Origin: an uncultured Dorea sp.
GTDB lineage: Bacteria; Bacillota; Clostridia; Lachnospirales; Lachnospiraceae
Direction of reading: 5' to 3'
NCBI GenBank assembly: GCA_900550865.1
Contig: URTM01000040.1
Location: 1 to 15,821, forward strand
DNA: 15,821 bases
The notes beneath the pieces were generated by a model. It saw only the letters and a program-made list of their open reading frames with translations, searched no databases and had not been told where the DNA came from. The position numbers and the translations under genes were made by a program. This document shows, piece by piece, positions 6,801-14,477 of the stretch; the stretch's first letter is position 1, and the number at the start of each line of letters is the position of its first letter.

Positions 6801-8588
6801 TTAAATCGCCCGAGTATACTCCTTCAACCACTCACGTTCCTCATCACTAAGCTGCGGAGCAACGATCTCATAAACCTTCTTATGATACTCATTTAACTGC
6901 TCACGCTCCTGATCTGTCAACATCTCAGGGATGATCGCATCCAGATCGATCGGAACATAAGTGATAGGCTCAAAGTATAAGAACTGTCCATATTCATTCT
7001 TAGGACCTTTTCTTACCAGAAGTTCGTTCTCTGTACGGACTCCGTGGCTGCCTTCAATATAGATACCAGGTTCGTCTGTGATGACAAGTCCGTCCATCAG
7101 AGGAGCCTGTTCTTTTTCACGGATCGCGCAGCGGAATCCGCAGGAAGCTTCGTGGATGTTCATCAGATATCCGACATCATGTCCGGTACCGTGGTTAAAG
7201 TTGATGCCACGTCTCCAGGCTGGCATTCTTGCCAGTACATCCAGGTTGTATCCGGTTGTTCCCTCAAGGAATACAGCGTGTGCAAGATTGAAGTTACACT
7301 GTAATACAGTTGTGAAATCTTCCTTCATCTGCTGTGTCAGTTCACCGAATGCAAATGTACGGCTGATATCAGTAGAACCTTCTAAGTATCCTCCGCCTGT
7401 ATCGGTCAGGAATAATCCGTTCTGTGTCAGAGGAACGTCTGTCTCCGGAGTCGGCTCGTAGTGAACGATCGCAGCATGCTCAGCGGAAGCGCAGATTGGT
7501 TCGAAGCTCTGCCATAAGTAACCTTCCTGTTCTTTACGTAATGATTCCAGTTTGGCGGCGGCGCTGAGCTCTGTAATCTCGATCTTGCCGATATTTGTCT
7601 TCAGCCAGTACATCCATTTTGTCATGGCTACGGCATCTTTTTTGTGAGCATTGATAATGTTCTTGATCTCGACATCATTTTTCTTTGCCTTCATTGCGAT
7701 GGTCGGGTTCACCTGCTGTACAACCTTTGTGCCATCAGGAATATTGTTGAACAGTGCATAGTTCAGACGGTTCGGATCTACCAGAACTGTAGATGCAGTA
7801 TCTAAGTTCTTGATATCCTCATAGATTGCATTATACGGATGGATGGTGATGTTGTTCTTTGCAAGAGCAGCTTTCATCTCGTCGCTTAATTTGCGCTCGT
7901 CGATGTAGAGCTTCATTTCGTCCATTGTGATGACTGCATAAGAAAGTAATAATGGGAAGAAATCCACATCATCTCCACGCAGATTTGTGATCCAGCATAC
8001 ATCGTCAAGTGCTGCGATCACATGAACATCGGCACCGGCAGTTTTCATAGCTTCACGGACACGTGCAAGTTTACTCTCTGTGCTTTCACCTGTGTATTCT
8101 TCGCCAAGTGCGAAAGCAGGCTTTTCGGAAAGTGCAGGACGGTCTGCCCATACTTCTCCGACCAGATCTTCGGAATAGTTGATCTTGGCATGCTTAGAAG
8201 CAGCAGCTTCTTCCAGTGCAGTACCTTCCTCGATCGCAACGACACGTCCGTCGAATCCGAGTGTACCGCCTTCCGGCAGTGCAGAAGCGATGAATTCTTC
8301 TACGGTAGGAACTCCAGGCTCGCCCATCTTATAGAGCTTTACACCTGTTCCGGCTAACTGCTGGTCAGCCTGCAGGAAATAACGTCCGTCTGTCCAGAGT
8401 CCGGCCTCATCCTTTGTGAAGACAGCAGTTCCGGCAGAACCTGTAAATCCTGTGATATATTCTCTTACTTTAAAATGATCGCCGACATATTCACTCTGAT
8501 GAAAATCATCAGTAGGAACCATGTAGACGTCATATCCTCGTTCTTCCATGAATGCGCGAAGAGCGGAGATCCTTTCTGGTATATTCAT
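6801..8588 (-). CDS. pepP: Aminopeptidase P family protein (long-form Xaa-Pro aminopeptidase, M24B)
   Basis: This 595-residue cytoplasmic metallopeptidase of family M24B is expected to cut the bond between any N-terminal residue and a following proline. It is the long three-domain form seen in many Clostridia and in eukaryotic XPNPEP1 (about 600 residues), not the roughly 440-residue E. coli PepP. Two creatinase-N-like domains fill about 1-300, then the pita-bread catalytic domain and a short C-terminal extension. All five metal ligands are present: Asp396 and Asp407 (LTDTGGG, STDISRT), His470 (HGTGH), Glu506 (DEPGIY) and Glu520 (RTENE). The start MNIPERISAL is chosen because AAGGAGG (plus 8597-8603) lies 8 bases upstream. 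A longer in-frame ORF to 8642 would read through this site and its leader. It is convergent with the carboxypeptidase and divergent from the phosphoesterase. Confidence 0.95.
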   Translation of the reverse strand: MNIPERISALRAFMEERGYDVYMVPTDDFHQSEYVGDHFKVREYITGFTGSAGTAVFTKDEAGLWTDGRYFLQADQQLAGTGVKLYKMGEPGVPTVEEFIASALPEGGTLGFDGRVVAIEEGTALEEAAASKHAKINYSEDLVGEVWADRPALSEKPAFALGEEYTGESTESKLARVREAMKTAGADVHVIAALDDVCWITNLRGDDVDFFPLLLSYAVITMDEMKLYIDERKLSDEMKAALAKNNITIHPYNAIYEDIKNLDTASTVLVDPNRLNYALFNNIPDGTKVVQQVNPTIAMKAKKNDVEIKNIINAHKKDAVAMTKWMYWLKTNIGKIEITELSAAAKLESLRKEQEGYLWQSFEPICASAEHAAIVHYEPTPETDVPLTQNGLFLTDTGGGYLEGSTDISRTFAFGELTQQMKEDFTTVLQCNFNLAHAVFLEGTTGYNLDVLARMPAWRRGINFNHGTGHDVGYLMNIHEASCGFRCAIREKEQAPLMDGLVITDEPGIYIEGSHGVRTENELLVRKGPKNEYGQFLYFEPITYVPIDLDAIIPEMLTDQEREQLNEYHKKVYEIVAPQLSDEEREWLKEYTRAI

Positions 8589-8632
8589 AACAAAAACCTC
8601 CTTATAATGAATTGAATAACCTACAAGAATGA

Positions 8633-8641
8633 ATTTTAGCA
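8633..8641 (-). promoter_or_regulatory. Possible extended -10 promoter of pepP
   Basis: On the minus strand TGCTAAAAT forms an extended -10 (TGn plus TAAAAT, 5 of 6 matches), about 45 bases before the pepP start. No good -35 box lies 16-18 bases upstream, so this is tentative. Confidence 0.35.
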
Positions 8642-8648
8642 CAATTAA

Positions 8649-8677
8649 TTGAAAATGAACAGAAAGAATTATATAAT
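8649..8677 (+). promoter_or_regulatory. Sigma-A promoter of the metallophosphoesterase gene
   Basis: TTGAAA (8649-8654, 5 of 6) and a perfect TATAAT (8672-8677) are separated by 17 bases. A transcript starting near 8684 would still include the AAGGAG at 8691-8696. Upstream in-frame TTG (8649) and ATG (8655) codons fall inside this promoter, which argues against their use as starts. Confidence 0.82.
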
Positions 8678-8705
8678 AAACCCGGATGTAAAGGAGAAAG
8701 AAAAA

Positions 8706-9587
8706 TTGATAAAAATAATTCTGATAATTGTGGTAGTTTTTATTTTGTACTGCCTGATAGAAATGATAAGAGAACTGCGGGATTTTCGTCTGACGAAGTA
8801 CCGGATCTGTTCGCCGAAGTTAAATGGAATCAAGGGAACAAAGAAGATTATATTCCTGAGTGATCTGCACAACCGGATGTATGGAAAAGAAAATGAACGT
8901 TTACTGGAAAGCATCAAAAACCAGCATCCGGATCTGATCCTGATCGGCGGGGATATGCTGGTCAGAAAGGATGGCAATTCCTATGACGGGACGGTACGCT
9001 TTCTGGAAAAACTTCCGGCAATCTGCCCGGTCTACTGTGCGAATGGCAACCATGAACAGAAGCTGAAAGAACTGCCGGATAAGTATGAACAGTCTTATGA
9101 AGAATATAAGAAGGCACTGACGGCGTGCGGAATCCATATGCTTGAAAATGTTTCGGAGACGGTAAGGCTGGATGAAGCATCTGTAAGAATCTCGGGGCTG
9201 GAGATTCCGCTTCGGGCGTATGCAAGATTTGGGAAGAAAGAACTTCCGTTAAAAGAAATCACAGACCGCATCGGAGAACACGGTGGGGAATATCAGATCC
9301 TGCTGGCGCACCATCCGGGGTATATGAATGAATATCTGGAGTACGGGGCAGATCTGATCCTGGGCGGACATTATCACGGATGTGTGGTGCAGCTTCCGGG
9401 GATCGGAGGTGTGATCTCACCGAATTTCACACTGTTTCCAAAGTATTCTGGAGGAATATACCGGGAAGGATCCCAGACGGCAGTTGTAAGCCGCGGCCTC
9501 GGGACGCATTCTGTGCCGGTGAGACTGTGGAACTGGCCGGAACTGATCGCTCTTGAACTGACCGGCACATCTGAAAAATGTGAATGA
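8706..9587 (+). CDS. Membrane-anchored calcineurin-like metallophosphoesterase (YkuE/YaeI type)
   Basis: This is a 293-residue protein with one N-terminal membrane segment (IKIILIIVVVFILYCLIEM, about 2-20) and a calcineurin-like phosphoesterase domain. The full dinuclear metal set is visible: DLH (Asp53, His55), GGD (Asp83), GNHE (Asn115, His116), AHHP (His202) and GGHYHG (His222, His224). Relatives such as YkuE and YaeI act at the outer membrane face or the envelope, but the substrate is unknown. It is not obviously a nucleotide or lipid A enzyme. I start at TTG 8706 because AAGGAG (8691-8696) lies 9 bases before it and a consensus promoter covers the alternative starts at 8649 and 8655. Those alternatives would add 17-19 residues and have no ribosome site. 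It is a single gene, followed by the separate scpAB promoter. Confidence 0.88.
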   Translation: MIKIILIIVVVFILYCLIEMIRELRDFRLTKYRICSPKLNGIKGTKKIIFLSDLHNRMYGKENERLLESIKNQHPDLILIGGDMLVRKDGNSYDGTVRFLEKLPAICPVYCANGNHEQKLKELPDKYEQSYEEYKKALTACGIHMLENVSETVRLDEASVRISGLEIPLRAYARFGKKELPLKEITDRIGEHGGEYQILLAHHPGYMNEYLEYGADLILGGHYHGCVVQLPGIGGVISPNFTLFPKYSGGIYREGSQTAVVSRGLGTHSVPVRLWNWPELIALELTGTSEKCE

Positions 9588-9653
9588 AAATTTTATACAA
9601 AACCGGGATGAGGAAATGCGGCTGGAAATGAGATAAGAAATGAAGATAAAGTC

Positions 9654-9682
9654 TTGAGTAATTTCCAAATGTCCTGTATAAT
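9654..9682 (+). promoter_or_regulatory. Sigma-A promoter of scpA-scpB
   Basis: TTGAGT (9654-9659) and a perfect TATAAT (9677-9682) are spaced by 17 bases, and the -10 lies 28 bases before the scpA start. No terminator is seen after the phosphoesterase gene, so some read-through from it is possible. Confidence 0.85.
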
Positions 9683-9710
9683 AATTAAGTTATGACAATG
9701 GAGGATATGT

Positions 9711-10463
9711 ATGGGAATTCCGGTAAAATTACAGGTATTTGAAGGTCCATTAGACCTGCTGTTACATTTGATCGAAAAAAATAAAATAGACATCTACGAT
9801 ATTCCGATCGTCGAGATCACGAATCAGTATATGGAATACATCAAAGCCATGCAGAAGGAAGATCTGAATATCATGAGTGAATTTCTCGTGATGGCAGCGA
9901 CGCTTCTGGATATCAAATGCAGGATGCTTCTCCCGAAAGAAGTGAATGAAGAGGGAGAAGAAGAGGATCCGAGACAGGAACTGGTAGAGCAATTACTGGA
10001 ATATAAGATGTATAAATTCATGTCCTATGAGCTGAAAGACCGTGAGATGGACGGGGACCGGATCATGTATAAGACAGCAACAATTCCGGACGAGGTAAAA
10101 GGATATGTTCCGCCGGTAGATCTGGATGAACTGCTGGGAGACCTGACACTGGTGCAGCTCAACCGTATTTTCAAAGAAGTGATGAAACGGCAGGAAAATA
10201 AGGTCGATCCGGTGCGAAGTAAATTCGGCAAGATCGAGAAGGAAGAGGTAACGCTTCCGGATAAGCTGGATTATGTGACGGAATATGCAAGATCACACAG
10301 GAAATTCGGTTTCCGCGCACTCTTGAAAAAGCAGAGTTCAAAGGTGCAGGTAGTTGTTACATTTCTTGCAATCTTGCAGTTAATGAAAGAAGGCGTGATC
10401 TTTATCGAACAGGATCAGCCGTTTGATGAGATTATGATCACATCGAAAGTGGAAGAAATATAG
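9711..10463 (+). CDS. scpA: Segregation and condensation protein A (kleisin)
   Basis: ScpA is the kleisin of the SMC-ScpAB condensin that organises and segregates the chromosome, bridging the SMC head and neck. The 250-residue length matches the family. The N-terminal block FEGPLDLLLHLIEKNKIDIYDIPI is the hallmark that binds the SMC neck; the acidic middle (NEEGEEEDPRQ) leads to the region contacting ScpB. The C-terminal winged helix (about 165-250, with ARSHRKFGFRALLKKQ and VVVTFLAILQLMKEG) binds the SMC cap. GGAGG (9700-9704) lies 6 bases before the ATG. scpB follows after 10 bases, the usual operon. SMC itself is not in the window. Confidence 0.97.
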   Translation: MGIPVKLQVFEGPLDLLLHLIEKNKIDIYDIPIVEITNQYMEYIKAMQKEDLNIMSEFLVMAATLLDIKCRMLLPKEVNEEGEEEDPRQELVEQLLEYKMYKFMSYELKDREMDGDRIMYKTATIPDEVKGYVPPVDLDELLGDLTLVQLNRIFKEVMKRQENKVDPVRSKFGKIEKEEVTLPDKLDYVTEYARSHRKFGFRALLKKQSSKVQVVVTFLAILQLMKEGVIFIEQDQPFDEIMITSKVEEI

Positions 10464-10473
10464 GGAAGAGAAT

Positions 10474-11052
10474 ATGGCAAAGTTAAAAATAAAGCAGATG
10501 GAAGGAATCATCGAAGCAATTCTTTTTGCAATGGGGGATTCTGTAGAGATCGGGAAGATTGCCCGGGCACTGGAGCAGGATGAAAAGACAACCCGTAAGG
10601 TGATACATAAGCTGATGGATAAATATGCGGCGGAAGACAGGGGGATCCGTATTATAGAGCTGGACGGTGCATATCAGATGTGCACAAAGACGGAGATGTA
10701 TGAATATCTGATCCGTGTGGCATCACAGCCGAAGAAACACGTCCTTACAGATGTCCTTCTGGAGACATTATCGATTGTCGCATATAAGCAGCCGGTTACA
10801 AAACTTGAGATCGAAAAGATCCGCGGAGTGAAATCAGACCATGCGGTGAACAAACTGGTAGAATATAATCTGGTATGTGAGAGAGGGCGTCTGGATGCTC
10901 CGGGAAAACCGATTCTTTTCGGAACAACAGAAGAGTTTCTGCGAAGATTCAGTATTCATTCGTTGGATGATCTCCCAAGTCCGAATCCGGAACAGGTGGA
11001 GACGTTCAAAGAAGAAGCGGAAGAAGAAGTACAGTTAAAATTAGATATATAG
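10474..11052 (+). CDS. scpB: Segregation and condensation protein B
   Basis: This 192-residue partner of ScpA has two winged-helix domains and forms a dimer on the kleisin. Family signatures include IIEAILFAMGD near the start, LLETLSIVAYKQPVTKLEIEKIRGV (about 95-120), which is the most conserved ScpB block, and GRLDAPGKPILFGTTEEFL, followed by an acidic tail. The ATG at 10474 is 10 bases after the scpA stop with a modest GGGAAGAG ribosome site, so translational coupling to scpA is likely. A second in-frame ATG at 10498 would remove eight basic residues and has no better ribosome site. The strong terminator at 11077 ends the operon. Confidence 0.97.
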   Translation: MAKLKIKQMEGIIEAILFAMGDSVEIGKIARALEQDEKTTRKVIHKLMDKYAAEDRGIRIIELDGAYQMCTKTEMYEYLIRVASQPKKHVLTDVLLETLSIVAYKQPVTKLEIEKIRGVKSDHAVNKLVEYNLVCERGRLDAPGKPILFGTTEEFLRRFSIHSLDDLPSPNPEQVETFKEEAEEEVQLKLDI

Positions 11053-11076
11053 AAGATTTGGCAGGAAATAACAGGG

Positions 11077-11120
11077 AAAATCATTTCACGCGGCAGGAGA
11101 GCCGGTGGAGTGATTTTTTT
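11077..11120 (+). terminator. Intrinsic terminator of the scpAB operon
   Basis: AAAATCA (11077-11083) pairs with TGATTTT (11111-11117). An inner GC-rich stem with a single bulge closes on CGGC/GCCG around the loop AGGAGA, and seven T residues (11114-11120) follow. It begins 24 bases after scpB. Confidence 0.9.
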
Positions 11121-11171
11121 GCTTTTCCGGGCATATATTTTCTTAACGGAATACACCCGGAGTGGAGAAAT

Positions 11172-12560
11172 ATGAAAAGACGGCCGCATAAAATCGTATC
11201 GGTGGCATTATTGGCGGTATTGATCGCCGGCATGGGTATGGCATGCCGTATACAGAGTCTGGAGTCAAGGAATAAAAGGTGGGCAGAGAATACGGAGACT
11301 GCCGGAAAGATTCTGACCGAATCGGGGAAAAAAGAGGCACAGAAGCAGACGGATGGAACGGAGAACGATGCTGCTGCACAGAATGCGAAGCGGGAGTTCG
11401 GGGATGAACCGGCAGAACTTTATGCCAGATCGGCGGTGCTGATGGATGCGGACAGCGGCCGGGTACTGTTCGGGAAGGATGCAGATGTGATCCGTCCGAT
11501 GGCAAGTACAACGAAGATCATGACGTGTATCCTTGCGTTGGAATACTTGCGGAAACATCCGGATCAGACGGTAGAAGTATCGGATCAGGCTGCGTCCCAG
11601 CCGAAGGTACATCTGGGGATGCAGAAAGGGGAAGTATTCTACATCAAAGACCTGTTGTACTCCCTGATGCTGGAATCGCATAATGACAGTGCAGTGGCTG
11701 TGGCAGAGGGCATTGCCGGAAGTGTAGAAGAATTTGCAAAAGAAATGAACGCAAAAGCTGCAGAGATTGGCTGCAAGAACACTCATTTCATTACGCCGAA
11801 CGGACTGGATGCGGAAGATGAAGGCGGCGTACATTCTACAACGGCAGAAGACCTGGCGAAGATTATGCGGTACTGTATTATGACATCCGGGGAAAAGGAG
11901 ACATTTCTTGAAGTGACCCGGACGAAGGAATATCAGTTTCAGGATGCTGACAGGAAGCGTACATTTTCGTGCCATAATCATAATGCATTTCTGGATATGA
12001 TGGACGGGGCACTGAGCGGCAAGACGGGATTTACGGCAGATGCGGGATACTGTTACGTAGGAAGTTTAAGACGGGATGACCGTACATTTATCGTGGCACT
12101 TCTGGCATGCGGATGGCCGAATAATAAAGGATATAAATGGAAGGATACACGGAAGCTGATGGAATATGGACTGGAACATTATCATTACCGGGAGGTGTAC
12201 AGGAACGCGGCACCGGATAAATTGCTGGTAGTGGATGCATTTGATCCGGAAATCCCGTATCAGACTTCAGAAAAAATCTCACTGAGAGTGAAGAACAGCG
12301 AGAAATCAAAAAAAATCCTGCTGCGGGAGGAAGAAGAGATCTGCATGGAAATAAAGACGGTAAAATGCAAAAAAGCACCGGTAAAAGAAGGAGAAAAAGC
12401 AGGAACCGTTTCGTATTATCTTGCTGACGAAAAAATTGCAGAAAATGTGGTTGTAACGGAGCGCGCTGTTGAAAAAAGAACATGGAAAAATTGTATGAAA
12501 ATAGTAATGGCGAAATTCTTGACGCTGGAAAGCCTTATGTGTTATGTTAAGTATATCTGA
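11172..12560 (+). CDS. D-alanyl-D-alanine carboxypeptidase (S11), DacB-like by position
   Basis: This 462-residue S11 carboxypeptidase has an N-terminal membrane or signal segment (VSVALLAVLIAGMGMA, about 9-24) and then a charged, Ala/Gln-rich linker to about residue 80. The catalytic domain has STTK (Ser112, Lys115), SHN (Ser169-Asn171) and KTG (284-286), so all active-site motifs are intact. A beta-rich C-terminal domain and a tail of hydrophobic and Lys residues (KIVMAKFLTLESLMCYVKY) may associate with the membrane. Cys25 does not form a good lipobox. The ATG at 11172 has GGAGTGGAG just upstream. A longer in-frame ORF to 11058 would begin before the scpAB terminator and encode 38 non-homologous-looking residues. 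In Bacillus dacB lies near scpAB and trims spore cortex, so a sporulation role is plausible but not shown. Confidence 0.92.
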   Translation: MKRRPHKIVSVALLAVLIAGMGMACRIQSLESRNKRWAENTETAGKILTESGKKEAQKQTDGTENDAAAQNAKREFGDEPAELYARSAVLMDADSGRVLFGKDADVIRPMASTTKIMTCILALEYLRKHPDQTVEVSDQAASQPKVHLGMQKGEVFYIKDLLYSLMLESHNDSAVAVAEGIAGSVEEFAKEMNAKAAEIGCKNTHFITPNGLDAEDEGGVHSTTAEDLAKIMRYCIMTSGEKETFLEVTRTKEYQFQDADRKRTFSCHNHNAFLDMMDGALSGKTGFTADAGYCYVGSLRRDDRTFIVALLACGWPNNKGYKWKDTRKLMEYGLEHYHYREVYRNAAPDKLLVVDAFDPEIPYQTSEKISLRVKNSEKSKKILLREEEEICMEIKTVKCKKAPVKEGEKAGTVSYYLADEKIAENVVVTERAVEKRTWKNCMKIVMAKFLTLESLMCYVKYI

Positions 12561-12644
12561 ATCACAGATGGTTGTATTCTTTTTACATTTCTGTAGAGTA
12601 TTCCAGAATATACAAGAGAAAAACAGTGAGGGGAAAATTAAATA

Positions 12645-12673
12645 TTGACATTCGGGATGAAGTATAATACTAT
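12645..12673 (+). promoter_or_regulatory. recA promoter
   Basis: A perfect TTGACA (12645-12650) is followed after 17 bases by TACTAT (12668-12673, 4 of 6). A TATAAT at 12663-12668 looks better but would leave only a 12-base spacer. The start site should fall near 12680, just before the LexA box. Confidence 0.75.
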
Positions 12674-12686
12674 ATTAACCAGAGGA

Positions 12687-12700
12687 CGAACACTCGTTCG
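12687..12700 (+). promoter_or_regulatory. LexA (SOS) box of recA
   Basis: CGAACACTCGTTCG is a perfect palindrome of the Bacillota LexA/DinR form CGAAC-N4-GTTCG. It lies just downstream of the predicted transcription start and 23 bases before the recA start, where bound LexA would block transcription. recX follows recA by 3 bases and should share the control. Confidence 0.92.
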
Positions 12701-12723
12701 GTGAACGGAAAAGGAGAATGAAC

Positions 12724-13782
12724 ATGGCAAATGAAGATAAAAAGCGCGCATTGGATGCGGCGATTGCAAAATTAGAGAAAGATTTCGGTAAAGGAACGGT
12801 TATGCGTCTGGGAGATCCGGCAGCACAGGTAGCGGTTGAGACAATTCCGACAGGATCTTTAAGTCTGGATCTTGCACTGGGGCTTGGCGGTGTTCCGAAG
12901 GGACGTATCGTAGAGATCTACGGACCGGAATCCAGTGGTAAGACGACGGTTGCATTACATATGATCGCGGAAGTACAGAAGAGAGGCGGTATTGCAGGGT
13001 TTATCGATGCAGAGCATGCGCTGGATCCTGTTTATGCAAAGAATATCGGTGTAGATATTGATGAACTTTATATTTCTCAGCCGGACAGTGGAGACCAGGC
13101 CCTGGAGATCACCGAGACAATGGTAAGATCCGGAGCGATGGATATCATCGTAGTCGATTCGGTTGCCGCACTGGTGCCGAAGCAGGAGATTGAAGGAGAT
13201 ATGGGAGACAGCCATGTCGGACTGCAGGCAAGACTGATGTCCCAGGCGCTTCGTAAGCTGACACCGGTAATCAGCAAGTCTAACTGTGTGGTTATCTTCA
13301 TCAACCAGCTGCGTGAGAAGGTAGGCGTGATGTTCGGTAATCCGGAGACTACAACCGGTGGACGTGCGCTGAAGTTCTACTCATCTGTACGTATGGATGT
13401 CAGAAGAATTGAGACACTGAAACAGAGCGGTGAGATGGTTGGTAACAGAACCCGCGTGAAGATCGTGAAGAATAAGATCGCACCTCCGTTTAAAGAGGCA
13501 GAATTCGATATTATGTTCGGTAAAGGAATTTCCAAAGAAGGGGATATCCTTGATCTCGCAGTGAAGTGTGATCTGGTAAGCAAGAGCGGCGCATGGTTTG
13601 CATACAATGGTGACAAGATCGGCCAGGGAAGAGAGAATGCGAAGACATATCTTTCCGAACATCCGGAGATCATGGAAGAACTGGAGCAGAAAATCCGTGC
13701 ACACTATCATATTGGTGCGGAAGGTGACATGGAAGAGACCGGAGAAGCTGCAGCAGAAGGAATCACAAAAGAGGAAGAATAA
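12724..13782 (+). CDS. recA: Recombinase RecA
   Basis: RecA forms ATP-dependent filaments on single-stranded DNA for homologous recombination, and stimulates LexA self-cleavage in the SOS response. It has 352 residues, the normal length. Walker A is GPESSGKT (67-74). The core shows IDAEHALDPVYA, VVDSVAALVPKQEIEGDMGDSHVGLQ (Walker B and loop L1), FINQLREKVGVMFGNPETTTGG (loop L2), then an acidic C-terminal tail (MEETGEAAAEGITKEEE). I start at MANEDKK, because AAGGAG (12711-12716) is 7 bases before 12724. An ATG at 12718 almost touches the ribosome site. It sits in recA-recX-rny order, with a LexA box in front. Confidence 0.99.
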   Translation: MANEDKKRALDAAIAKLEKDFGKGTVMRLGDPAAQVAVETIPTGSLSLDLALGLGGVPKGRIVEIYGPESSGKTTVALHMIAEVQKRGGIAGFIDAEHALDPVYAKNIGVDIDELYISQPDSGDQALEITETMVRSGAMDIIVVDSVAALVPKQEIEGDMGDSHVGLQARLMSQALRKLTPVISKSNCVVIFINQLREKVGVMFGNPETTTGGRALKFYSSVRMDVRRIETLKQSGEMVGNRTRVKIVKNKIAPPFKEAEFDIMFGKGISKEGDILDLAVKCDLVSKSGAWFAYNGDKIGQGRENAKTYLSEHPEIMEELEQKIRAHYHIGAEGDMEETGEAAAEGITKEEE

Positions 13783-13785
13783 TAT

Positions 13786-14394
13786 ATGATGACGGTTACG
13801 AAGATAGAACCGCTGTCAAAGACCAGATATAAAGTATATTTAGACGGACAGTTTGCTTTTACATTGTATAAGGGCGAACTGTCCCGTTATCATATTGCGG
13901 AAGAATCTGTGATCGAAGACGATATCTATGACAGTCTTCAGCAGATTGTTATCAAGAGGGCGAAGCTCCGGGCAATGCATCTGCTCTCTGATATGGGAAG
14001 AACGGAATCGCAGCTCCGGACTAAGTTAAAACAGGGCGGCTATGCAGAAGATGCAGTGGAGGCAGCAATCCGCTATGTGAAGTCATTCGGCTATATCAAT
14101 GATATGGAATATGCGAGAAGTTTTATTGACAGCAGGAAAGAACGGAAGAGCAAAAAAGAACTTTATGCGGCACTTTTGCAAAAAGGGGTTCCGACAGAAA
14201 TTGTAGAACAGGTATTTGAAGAAGCAGACTACGGGGAGGAAGATTCCAGACAGGCAATCGAAGCGCTGATGCGGAAACGAAATTATAACCCGGAAACAGC
14301 GGATGCGAAGGAAAAGCAGAAAATGATGGGCTATCTGATGCGTAAAGGATTCAGTTATCAGGATGTCCGCAATGTGTTACAAGTTTGCGAGTGA
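13786..14394 (+). CDS. recX: Regulatory protein RecX
   Basis: This 202-residue RecX modulates RecA by binding in the filament groove and limiting strand exchange. The tandem three-helix repeats of the family are visible: LSDMGRTESQLRTKLKQGGYAEDAVEAAI with VKSFGYINDMEYARSFIDSR, then KSKKELYAALLQKGVPTEIVEQVF and a third repeat ending RKGFSYQDVRNVL. A basic N-terminal beta-rich segment precedes them, as in Bacillota RecX. The ATG at 13786 (or 13789, which differs by one residue) lies 3 bases after the recA stop, with GAGGAAG inside the recA end as ribosome site, so it is very likely co-transcribed and co-translated with recA. The rny promoter starts five bases after its stop, and no terminator is seen. 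Confidence 0.95.
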   Translation: MMTVTKIEPLSKTRYKVYLDGQFAFTLYKGELSRYHIAEESVIEDDIYDSLQQIVIKRAKLRAMHLLSDMGRTESQLRTKLKQGGYAEDAVEAAIRYVKSFGYINDMEYARSFIDSRKERKSKKELYAALLQKGVPTEIVEQVFEEADYGEEDSRQAIEALMRKRNYNPETADAKEKQKMMGYLMRKGFSYQDVRNVLQVCE

Positions 14395-14398
14395 AAGC

Positions 14399-14427
14399 TT
14401 GACATATTTGTGTAAAAAGTATAAAAT
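14399..14427 (+). promoter_or_regulatory. Sigma-A promoter of rny
   Basis: A perfect TTGACA (14399-14404) and TAAAAT (14422-14427, 5 of 6) are separated by 17 bases. The start site near 14434 leaves a leader of roughly 45 bases before the GTG start, containing the small hairpin over the ribosome site. Confidence 0.83.
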
Positions 14428-14464
14428 TGAACTGTTGTAATAATCGTACAATGAAAATTAAATA

Positions 14465-14477
14465 AGGAGGTGCTCCT
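14465..14477 (+). promoter_or_regulatory. Hairpin covering the rny ribosome binding site
   Basis: AGGAG (14465-14469), loop GTG and CTCCT (14473-14477) form a 5-bp stem with a 3-base loop ending directly before the GTG start codon. In RNA this would pair the Shine-Dalgarno AGGAGG. It is short, so it may be chance. Confidence 0.45.

Noticed and set aside
8589..8642. 18-residue N-terminal extension of pepP
   Set aside because: It would translate through the AAGGAGG ribosome site and leader of the better start at 8588.
11131..11157. Sigma-E-like promoter (GCATAT and AATACA) before the second carboxypeptidase
   Set aside because: The spacing of about 12 bases is too short for sigma-E, and the start site would fall inside the ribosome site.
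11058..11171. 38-residue N-terminal extension of the second carboxypeptidase
   Set aside because: The segment contains the scpAB terminator and lacks a signal-peptide-like start. The ATG at 11172 has a ribosome site and begins a proper membrane segment.
11265..11981. 238-residue minus-strand ORF inside the second carboxypeptidase gene
   Set aside because: It lies wholly antisense to a gene with intact S11 motifs, has no ribosome site, and its Cys/Arg/His-rich, Tyr-rich translation looks like the shadow of a coding strand.
12561..12644. Terminator after the second carboxypeptidase
   Set aside because: Only weak short pairings such as ACAGA/TCTGT with a 24-base loop are seen, and no stem is followed by a T run.
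12663..12668. TATAAT as the recA -10 box
   Set aside because: Only 12 bases separate it from the perfect TTGACA, and no other -35 fits. TACTAT at 12668 gives the correct 17-base spacing.
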